In this document: piece by piece, positions 1-5,683 of the stretch
Numbering within the stretch: position 1 is the first letter of the stretch
Layout: each line of letters starts with the position of its first letter
Origin: CAZBBB01 sp964490005
Lineage (GTDB): Bacteria; Planctomycetota; B15-G4
Assembly (NCBI GenBank): GCA_964490005.1
Contig: CAZBBB010000085.1
Location: 1-13,979, forward strand
Length of the DNA: 13,979 nucleotides
Reading direction: 5' to 3'
Position numbers and translations under genes: made by a program
The notes under the pieces: generated by a model
Told to the model about the DNA's origin: nothing
Database searches by the model: none
The model's input: only the letters and a program-made list of their open reading frames with translations

Positions 1-85
1 CGGACGGCCGACCGCGGCCGCCGAGCGCCGCCAGCGCCGCGGCCGCCGCGCCCTGCGCGAGCAGCTCCCGCCGCGAGAGCCTCAC
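1..85 (-). CDS. Tat-exported protein, N-terminus only (runs off left edge)
   Basis: Reading the minus strand from a GTG at 85-83 gives 28 codons open to the window edge. The protein begins MRLSRRELLAQGAAAAALAA, followed by a Gly/Arg stretch. This is a textbook twin-arginine signal: S-R-R-E-L-L followed by an Ala/Leu hydrophobic segment. Tat substrates are usually cofactor-containing or pre-folded enzymes exported across the cytoplasmic membrane, but the mature part lies outside the window, so no function can be named. The GTG overlaps the TGA of the upstream CDP-alcohol phosphatidyltransferase gene as GTGA, which suggests translational coupling in one operon. The signal peptide is convincing; the start codon choice rests on the overlap and the signal layout. 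Confidence 0.72.
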   Translation of the reverse strand, partial: MRLSRRELLAQGAAAAALAALGGRGRPS

Positions 86-1011
86 GGCGCGGCGCCCGGC
101 ATCCCGCCCGGCGCGTTCTCGGGCGCCTCGGCGCGCCAGTGGTGCGCCAGCACGAGCAGCCGCCGCGTCTCGGCGTCGAAGCGCCCCTTGCGCAGCCACG
201 TCCAGGCGTAGTCGAAGAAGTTGAGCGGCAGCACGAAGGCGTAGAAGGCCAGCCACAGGCCGCGCACGGGGACCTCGCCCCAGGGCCAGCGCGCGGCGGG
301 CGCGTCCGACAGGTCGTACAGGCAGGCCGCGAGCAGGAAGACCAGGCTCACGTCGTAGTTGGTGAGCAGCGCGCGCAGCGTGACCAGGTCGAACTGCACG
401 CGCATCGGCGGATCGGCGGCCGGCGCGGGCGCCCCGCTCGCCGGCTCGGCGGGCAGCGCGGCGCCGAGCGCCGCCAGCCTCCGACGGAAGGCGCGCGTGC
501 CGCCCGGCCCGCCCGCGAGCGCGCCGCGCAGGAACAGGATGCCCGGGATCTCGAGGAACAGTTTCAGCCACAGCACCGCGATGGCGGCGACCGCGCCCGC
601 GATGAGCGGCCAGACCGCGCCCGTCGACATCCACAGCCCGAGACCGACCGCGAAGAAGGACAGCGGCTTCACCAGCATGTGGAAGATGTAGTCGAACCAG
701 CCCCAGCGCAGGTCCTCGACGCCCTGCCAGCGCGCGACCTCGCCGTCGACGCAGTCGAAGACGTAGTAGAGCAGCAGCGCCAGGGCGCCGAGCGCCGGCC
801 AGAGCGGCGCGCCGGGCAGCTGCAGCGCCGCGCCGGCCAACCCGCACAGCAGGAACAGCCAGCTCGCGAGGTCGGGCGAGAGCTTGAGGTCGATGAAGAC
901 CTTGGTGATCGGCAGGCTCATCCAGTCGCCGAAGAGCAGGCCGGCGACGTCGTTGCCGTGCCGCACGGGCAACTGGCACTTCTCGCGGATCTCTCGGAAG
1001 CTGGCGCCCAT
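82..1011 (-). CDS. CDP-alcohol phosphatidyltransferase-like integral membrane protein with variant active-site motif
   Basis: The 309-residue membrane protein has several hydrophobic segments (about 45-65, 70-86, 112-127, 135-160, 222-235, 250-268). It carries the family signature at residues 86-111: D86, D89, G90, A93, R94, then D107. Family members transfer a phosphoalcohol from a CDP-alcohol to a second alcohol, making phospholipid headgroups or related lipids in the inner membrane. In the canonical pattern DxxDGxxAR(x8)GxxxDxxxD, the second Gly position here is Trp103 and the fourth Asp, normally the catalytic base, is His111. A hydrophilic Ala/Pro-rich loop (about 165-205) splits the protein. 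The ATG at 1011 has no obvious Shine-Dalgarno sequence and lies six bases after a hairpin. The substrate cannot be told. It could be a catalytically altered or inactive member. Confidence 0.8.
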   Translation of the reverse strand: MGASFREIREKCQLPVRHGNDVAGLLFGDWMSLPITKVFIDLKLSPDLASWLFLLCGLAGAALQLPGAPLWPALGALALLLYYVFDCVDGEVARWQGVEDLRWGWFDYIFHMLVKPLSFFAVGLGLWMSTGAVWPLIAGAVAAIAVLWLKLFLEIPGILFLRGALAGGPGGTRAFRRRLAALGAALPAEPASGAPAPAADPPMRVQFDLVTLRALLTNYDVSLVFLLAACLYDLSDAPAARWPWGEVPVRGLWLAFYAFVLPLNFFDYAWTWLRKGRFDAETRRLLVLAHHWRAEAPENAPGGMPGAAP

Positions 1012-1017
1012 CGTGCT

Positions 1018-1041
1018 CGGCGCGCCATCCTAAGCGCGCCG
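1018..1041 (-). promoter_or_regulatory. Perfect 8-bp inverted repeat just upstream of the CDP-alcohol transferase start
   Basis: The arms CGGCGCGC (1018-1025) and GCGCGCCG (1034-1041) pair perfectly around an eight-base loop. On the minus strand the hairpin lies in the 68-bp gap between the stop of the SD-repeat gene (1080) and the ATG at 1011, ending six bases before the ATG. No T-tract follows, so a classical intrinsic terminator is not supported. It may limit translation initiation, mark an RNA processing site, or act as a weak terminator for the upstream gene. The minus-strand loop reads TTAGGATG, which contains a -10-like TAGGAT. Confidence 0.4.
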
Positions 1042-1079
1042 GCCCGCAAAGTCGCCTCGCCCGCCGGCCGGGGCGTGCA

Positions 1080-3200
1080 CTACGGAATGAGCGTCGAGCA
1101 GCCCGCGCCGAAGCCCGCCTGGCTGCCGCCGTACTTCTTCGGGTCCTTGTCGACGTTCTTCTCGAAGACCAGCTTGAGCACGTCGCTCGTGCCGGCCTTG
1201 ATCGTGCGCTTGGCCGGGTCGGAGACGAGCTGCGCCGCCGCGAGGCTCAGGCTCGGCGGCGCGGCCGCCGGGCCCGACCAGATCACGTCGCCGTCGAGCT
1301 TGACCGCCAGCAGCTTGCCGTTGCCCGCGGGCCAGCCGAGCGCCAGCGAGGAGAGCACGACGTCGGCCGCGCTCTTGTTCTTGATCGTGACCGACACCTC
1401 CTTCTTGTCGAACTTCTGGCAGCCGACCTCGAGCTTGCAGCTCGCGGCGCCGGCGCTCGCCACGATGTCGACCGAGGCGCTCGCGCTCGCGACGAGCGGG
1501 CCCTGCGGCGACTGCGCCGTGGCGCGCGCCGTGTTCACCACCGTGCTGTCCTTGGGCTGCGTCGTCAGCCCGTCGGGCCCGTCGAGCTTGCTCGGCGAGT
1601 TGTGCTGGTCGGGGATGGCCACCGAGCCGAAGCCCGAGGCCCCGAACGCCGCGCTCTTGATGACGACGCTGTACGCGTTGACGTGGTTCCAGCCGCCCGG
1701 CGCCTTGGCCGCGTCGACGACCACGTTGCCGGCCACCAGCGCCGTGGGCGAGTTGGTCGTGAGCGCCGCCTTGTGCGGCACGTTGGCCGGGTGGTTGAGG
1801 TTCTCGGCCAGCGAGCTGGTGAAGCTCACGACGTGGCCGGCGCTCCCGAACAGCAGCTCGCCGTCGCCGCCGAAGGGGCCGAGCGAGCCGAAGCCCGAGG
1901 GGAAGGCCGAGGAGGCCGACAGGTAGTCCATGTGGAAGTCGAGCACCTTGACGCCGTTGGCGTCGTGGAAGCGGAACTGCAGCTTGTCGCTGCCGGTCAG
2001 GTGCTTGAACTTGTGGTTGCTGCCCGGCCAGCCGATCACGCCCGTGCCGTAGGTGTTGTCGTTGATGCCGAAGGCCTGCAGGTAGGTCACGCGCATCGTC
2101 CCGTCGGGCGCCACCGGCGAGACGAGCACGGTGCCGGCCGTCACCGCCTTGCCCTTGACGACCGCGCCGGTGCAGACCGGCGGGATGAGTTCGGCCTGCA
2201 GCGAGGCCGAGGCGCCCGGCGCGAGCGACGCGATCGTGCCGACGACGAGGTCGTCGGCGGCGTGGCCGGGCGTGCCGGCATCGTCCTCGACGACGACGTT
2301 CGTGAGCGTCGTGCCGCCGGTGTTCGTGACGAGATAGGTGTAGAGCACCGACTCGTAGGGCGCGATCGAGGCCGCGTCGGCCGACTTGGTCAGCGACAGT
2401 CCGGGCGTGGCGCGATAGCCGAAGTCGATCGAGTCGTCGCCCGCGCCGTCGTCGGGCAGCACGACGAGGGCCGGCTGGCAGTTGCCGTCGAGCGCCGCGT
2501 CGGTGCCCGCCTCGCAGGCCACGGGCGCGTGGCCGGCGGGCACGCTCGTCGGGTCGACCTCGACGAGGTAGCTGCCCGCGCACAGCCCTTCGAAGACGTA
2601 GCGGCCGTCGCCGTCCGTGATCGTCGTCGCGAGCACGTCGCCCGCCTCGTTCTTGAGCCGCAGCGTGACGCCCGGCAGGCCGGGCTCGCCCGGGTCCTGC
2701 AGGTCGTCGCCGTCGGTGTCGACGAAGACGAAGTCGCCGATCGAGGCCCAGCAGTCCTGGCCGCAGGGGCCGTCGACGAGCGAGAGCGTGGCGAGGTTCG
2801 AGCGGCCGAACAGGCCCGGCTGATCGGCCGAGACCGCGACGAACTGGAAGTGCACGTCGATGCCGACGTAGCTCGGCTCGCAGGGGATCTGCCGCTCGCC
2901 GAGGCACAGCTCGCCGCCGACGGGCATCGGCAGCACGTAGATGTTGATGAAGGGCGGCGCCACGCACAGCGGGCCGAACTGCGTGGGCAGCGTGCCGGCG
3001 AAGAACGAGGGCACGAGGTAGACCGTCCAGCTGCCCGGCGGCACCGACAGGCACTCGTCGAAGGGCTGGCCGAGCGCGACGGTCGCGGGCAGCAGCGTGA
3101 TGCCGAAGCCGGGGTCGCCGGCGCAGTCCTGCGCGGCGCTGCTCGGGACGAACGGCGCGAAGGCGAGAGCGAGGGCCGCGAGCGTGGAGCGGGTCGACAT
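1080..3200 (-). CDS. Secreted SdrD B-like/DUF11 protein, paralogue A
   Basis: This is a 706-residue secreted protein if started at the ATG at 3200; an in-frame ATG at 3212 would add four residues. Order of parts: signal peptide (about 1-23, hydrophobic LAALALAFAPF, cleavage near SSAAQ); cysteine-containing beta domain (about 26-150); SdrD B-like/Cna-B-type domain (about 155-262) with a calcium-loop-like acidic stretch DTDGDDLQDPGE; DUF11-type start (267-345, APYESVLYTYLVTNTGGTTL); an unnamed Gly/Asn-rich block (about 346-550) with NDNTYGTG, LTGSDKLQFRF and PDQHNSPSK; a DUF11-like ending (552-581, VVNTARATA); and a C-terminal beta domain (588-706) with KLDGDVIW and AGTSDVLKLVFEKN, ending GAGCSTLIP. 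It has 14 cysteines, 13 shared with its upstream neighbour. There is no LPXTG, PEP-CTERM or transmembrane anchor. Family knowledge suggests a surface or matrix structural role; the specific function is unknown. Confidence 0.85.
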   Translation of the reverse strand: MSTRSTLAALALAFAPFVPSSAAQDCAGDPGFGITLLPATVALGQPFDECLSVPPGSWTVYLVPSFFAGTLPTQFGPLCVAPPFINIYVLPMPVGGELCLGERQIPCEPSYVGIDVHFQFVAVSADQPGLFGRSNLATLSLVDGPCGQDCWASIGDFVFVDTDGDDLQDPGEPGLPGVTLRLKNEAGDVLATTITDGDGRYVFEGLCAGSYLVEVDPTSVPAGHAPVACEAGTDAALDGNCQPALVVLPDDGAGDDSIDFGYRATPGLSLTKSADAASIAPYESVLYTYLVTNTGGTTLTNVVVEDDAGTPGHAADDLVVGTIASLAPGASASLQAELIPPVCTGAVVKGKAVTAGTVLVSPVAPDGTMRVTYLQAFGINDNTYGTGVIGWPGSNHKFKHLTGSDKLQFRFHDANGVKVLDFHMDYLSASSAFPSGFGSLGPFGGDGELLFGSAGHVVSFTSSLAENLNHPANVPHKAALTTNSPTALVAGNVVVDAAKAPGGWNHVNAYSVVIKSAAFGASGFGSVAIPDQHNSPSKLDGPDGLTTQPKDSTVVNTARATAQSPQGPLVASASASVDIVASAGAASCKLEVGCQKFDKKEVSVTIKNKSAADVVLSSLALGWPAGNGKLLAVKLDGDVIWSGPAAAPPSLSLAAAQLVSDPAKRTIKAGTSDVLKLVFEKNVDKDPKKYGGSQAGFGAGCSTLIP
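2026..2087. repeat. Near-identical 62-bp block shared by the two SD-repeat genes, copy 1
   Basis: This block matches 4259-4320 at 60 of 62 bases by direct comparison. It encodes the NDNTYGTG-containing segment of paralogue A's inserted block. It is the most strongly conserved DNA stretch I noticed in the pair and could seed homologous recombination or gene conversion between them. Confidence 0.7.
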
Positions 3201-3218
3201 GGGTCGGGTCATCCGATG

Positions 3219-3251
3219 GGGCGCGCCCGGGAGAGACTCCCGGACGCGCCC
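3219..3251 (-). promoter_or_regulatory. Strong 15-position hairpin directly upstream of paralogue A
   Basis: The arms pair at 14 of 15 positions (3219-3233 with 3237-3251; the single mismatch is C3226/A3244) around the loop AGA (3234-3236). The inner seven pairs are CCGGGAG with CTCCCGG. The hairpin lies between the two paralogues and ends seven bases before the ATG at 3212, or 19 before the preferred ATG at 3200. No T-run follows on the minus strand, so it is either a U-less terminator/attenuator for paralogue B or a translation- or stability-controlling structure for paralogue A. Confidence 0.5.
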
Positions 3252-3286
3252 TTCATCGGCTGCGGCGACCCTGCGGCTTGCGCCCC

Positions 3287-3303
3287 CCGCCGGCGTGCGG
3301 CGG
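3287..3303 (-). terminator. Possible terminator hairpin after paralogue B
   Basis: CCGCCG (3287-3292) pairs perfectly with CGGCGG (3298-3303) around the five-base loop GCGTG. It starts about ten bases downstream, on the minus strand, of the paralogue B stop codon (3313-3315). There is no T-tract after it, and six-base GC repeats arise by chance at this base composition, so the call is weak. Confidence 0.25.
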
Positions 3304-3312
3304 ATCCGGCCC

Positions 3313-5439
3313 TTACGGGATGACCAGCGTGCAGCCCGCGCCGAACGTGACCAGGCCGCCCGAGTAGTTCGCCGCGTTCTTGTCGACGTTGTTCTCGAAG
3401 ACGAGCTTGAGCACGTCGCTCGTGCCGGCGGTGATCGTGCGCTTGCGCAGGTCGCTCACGAAGTCGCCGCTGGAGAGGTTCGCGCTCGGCGGGTCGATGT
3501 CCGGCGTGGTGTAGACCACGTCGCCGTCGAGCTTGATCTCCACCAGCTTGCCGTTGCCGGCCGGCCAGGTGAGCGTGAGCGCGCTCAGGATGACGTCGGT
3601 CGCCCCGTCGTTGTGGATCGTGATCTCGATGTTCTTCTTGTCGAGCTTGGTGTTCGAGACGCGCAGATCGCACCCGCCGCCGCCCGTCGACACGACGATG
3701 TCGACCGAGGCCGTGGCGCTCGCGACCAGCGTGCCGCCGGCGACGGCCGTCACGGCCGTGGCGGTGTTGACCACCGTGCTGTCCTTGGGCTGCGTCGTCA
3801 TGCCGTTCGGGCCGCCCGGCTTGTTCGGCGAGTTGTGCTGATCGGGGACCTCCACCCGGCCGAAGCCCGCCGTGCCGAAGGTCGAGGCCTTCACCAGCAC
3901 CGTGTAGCTGTTGATGTGGTTCCAGCCGCCCGGAGCCTTGGCCGGGTCGACGACGACGTTGCCCGAGACCAGCGAGGTCGGCGAGTTCACGATGAGCCCC
4001 GCCTTGAAGGGCAGGTTCGCCGGGTGGTTGAGGTTCTCGGCCAGCGAGGTCGTCCAGCTCACGATGTTCGACGGGCTGCCGAAGACCATCGAGCCGTCGC
4101 CGCCGAAGGGTCCGAGCGAGCCGTAGCCCGACGGGAAGGACGACGAGGCCGTCAGGTAGTCGAGGTAGAAGTCGAGCACCATGACGTCGTTGTCGTCGAA
4201 GAAGCGGAACTCCAGCTTGTCGCTGCCGGTCAGGTGGCCGAAGTTGTGGTTGTTCCCCGGCCAGCCGATCGCGCCCGTGCCGTAGGTGTTGTCGTTGATG
4301 CCGAAGTCCTGCAGGTAGGTGACCCGGATGTCGCCGTTGGCCTGCGGGACGACGACGATCACCGCGCCGGCCGTGACGAGCTGGCCGTCGATGTCGCCGT
4401 TCGTGCACACGACCGGGATGATCTGCGCGGTGAGGGTGACCGAGGCGCCCGGGAGCAGCGACGCGATCGTGCCGACGTGCACGTCGTCCGCGAGGTGCTC
4501 CGGCGTGCCGTTGTCGTCGGTCACGACGATGTCGGTGAGCGTCGTCGCGCCGGTGTTCGTGACGATGTAGGAGTAGACGACCGGCTCGTAGGGCGCGATC
4601 TCGGTCTTGTCGGCCTGCTTCACGATCGCCAGGCCGGGCGCGCCGCGGAAGCCGAAGTCGAGCGTGTCGTCGTGGCTGTGGTCGTCGTTCAGGAACGCGT
4701 GCGCCGGCGCGCAGTCGCTGTCGACGGTGTCGTCGCCGCCGACGTTGCAGCCCACGGGCACGTAGCCCGGCGGCACCGTCGAGAGATCGACCTCGATCGT
4801 GTAATGACCCTCGCACTGGCCTTCGAACTGGTAGGCGCCGTTGCCGTCGGTGACGGTCGTGGCGAGCACGTCGCCGGCGAGGTTCTTGAGGACCAGCGTC
4901 ACGCCGGGGATGCCGGGCTCGCCGGAGTCCTGCAGGTCGTTGCCGTTCTGGTCGACCCACACGAAGTCACCCATCGTGCCGGTGCAGGGGTCGTCGCAGG
5001 GGCCGTCGATGATCGACAGCGTCGCGAGGTTCGAGCGCCCGGCGAGTCCGGGCTGGTTGCCCGAGACCGCGACGAACTGGAAGTTCACCGACAGGCCGAT
5101 GTAGGCCGCGTCGCAGGGGATCTGGCGCTGCCCCAGGCACAGGTCGCCGCCGAAGGGCATCGGCAGCACGTAGATGCCGATGAAGGGCGTGCCGACGCAC
5201 AGCTCGCCGAACTTGCTCGGCGTGCTGCCGGTCGTGAACGACGGCAGCAGGAACACGGTCCAGGGACCGGGCGGCGTCTCGATGCACTCTTCGAACCACT
5301 CGCCGATCTCGACGTCGGGCGGGTCGAGCGTGATGCCGAAGCCGGGATCGCCGGTGCAGTTCTGCGCCGCCGAAACGGGCGCGAACAGACCGAGGGCGAG
5401 CAGCAGCGGAGCGACGAGACGGGTCGGGAACGAGAGCAT
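3313..5439 (-). CDS. Secreted SdrD B-like/DUF11 protein, paralogue B
   Basis: This 708-residue secreted protein is the tandem partner of the next gene. The ATG at 5439 gives a clean signal peptide (MLSFPTRLVAPLLLALGLFA, cleavage near VSAAQ) and has AGGA ten bases upstream. Starts further upstream (5487, 5577) would add a charged leader and are less likely. Parts in order: cysteine-containing beta domain (28-152); SdrD B-like domain (157-265) with calcium-loop-like DQNGNDLQDSGE; DUF11-type start (269-345); inserted Gly/Asn-rich block (346-550) with NDNTYGTG, LTGSDKLEFRF, GGWNH and PDQHNSPNK; DUF11-like ending (556-582); C-terminal beta domain (590-708) with KLDGDVVY and AGTSDVLKLVFENN, ending GAGCTLVIP. 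All 13 cysteines match paralogue A at a constant offset of two residues. An extracellular, disulfide-stabilised surface or matrix role is likely by family; ligand and anchoring are unknown. Confidence 0.87.
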   Translation of the reverse strand: MLSFPTRLVAPLLLALGLFAPVSAAQNCTGDPGFGITLDPPDVEIGEWFEECIETPPGPWTVFLLPSFTTGSTPSKFGELCVGTPFIGIYVLPMPFGGDLCLGQRQIPCDAAYIGLSVNFQFVAVSGNQPGLAGRSNLATLSIIDGPCDDPCTGTMGDFVWVDQNGNDLQDSGEPGIPGVTLVLKNLAGDVLATTVTDGNGAYQFEGQCEGHYTIEVDLSTVPPGYVPVGCNVGGDDTVDSDCAPAHAFLNDDHSHDDTLDFGFRGAPGLAIVKQADKTEIAPYEPVVYSYIVTNTGATTLTDIVVTDDNGTPEHLADDVHVGTIASLLPGASVTLTAQIIPVVCTNGDIDGQLVTAGAVIVVVPQANGDIRVTYLQDFGINDNTYGTGAIGWPGNNHNFGHLTGSDKLEFRFFDDNDVMVLDFYLDYLTASSSFPSGYGSLGPFGGDGSMVFGSPSNIVSWTTSLAENLNHPANLPFKAGLIVNSPTSLVSGNVVVDPAKAPGGWNHINSYTVLVKASTFGTAGFGRVEVPDQHNSPNKPGGPNGMTTQPKDSTVVNTATAVTAVAGGTLVASATASVDIVVSTGGGGCDLRVSNTKLDKKNIEITIHNDGATDVILSALTLTWPAGNGKLVEIKLDGDVVYTTPDIDPPSANLSSGDFVSDLRKRTITAGTSDVLKLVFENNVDKNAANYSGGLVTFGAGCTLVIP
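4259..4320. repeat. Near-identical 62-bp block shared by the two SD-repeat genes, copy 2
   Basis: Direct-orientation partner of 2026-2087, with two mismatches. It lies at the same point of paralogue B, encoding its NDNTYGTG-containing segment. The copies are 2233 bp apart, so recombination between them would delete one gene equivalent and leave a single in-frame hybrid. Confidence 0.7.
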
Positions 5440-5449
5440 GGTGTGGACG

Positions 5450-5453
5450 TCCT
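5450..5453 (-). promoter_or_regulatory. Ribosome binding site of paralogue B
   Basis: AGGA on the minus strand ends ten bases before the ATG at 5439. It supports this start over the in-frame ATGs at 5487 and 5577, together with the well-formed signal peptide that begins here. Confidence 0.45.
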
Positions 5454-5609
5454 GAGGGAGAGTCGTGAGGAGATCCCGGGCCGGCATCCGATCCGGTGCG
5501 CGGGAAGGAGAGCGCCTGCGATGCGCCTGATACGTCCTCGTGTTCGGCAATCCGGCGAGTCCGTACGCAGTCGCCATGTCCCCGCGTCGCCGCGGAACAT
5601 GAACCGCGC

Positions 5610-5638
5610 ATCATATGCGCCCTTGCGCATACTGCCTA
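5610..5638 (-). promoter_or_regulatory. Candidate sigma-70-type promoter with embedded operator-like palindrome
   Basis: On the minus strand TAGGCA (5638-5633) is followed after 17 bases by TATGAT (5615-5610), a 4/6 and 5/6 match to -35 and -10 consensus, in one of the most AT-rich spots of the window. A perfect inverted repeat, TATGCGC (5614-5620), loop CCTT, GCGCATA (5625-5631), fills the spacer and touches the -10. This is a typical place for a repressor site. Transcription from here would give paralogue B a leader of about 165 bases. Inferred by eye only. Confidence 0.4.
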
Positions 5639-5683
5639 GATCCCCGTACGGAGGGCCCGTTTGTCGTTCCCTCAGCGACAGAC

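Noticed and set aside
139..1926. Long plus-strand open frame of 595 codons
   Set aside because: It runs antisense to two convincing genes, is rich in Arg/Gln/Val without any motif, and is the expected by-product of high-GC codon usage.
1030..3054. 674-codon minus-strand frame overlapping paralogue A
   Set aside because: Arg-rich shadow in a different frame of the same strand; paralogue A has a signal peptide, domains and a homologous neighbour.
5440..5577. Upstream starts (5487, 5577) for paralogue B
   Set aside because: They would put a charged 16- to 46-residue stretch before the signal peptide; the ATG at 5439 has an AGGA and aligns with paralogue A.
5662..5680. TGTCG/CGACA inverted repeat after the flippase stop as terminator
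   Set aside because: Five pairs with a nine-base loop and no T-tract; too weak to list.
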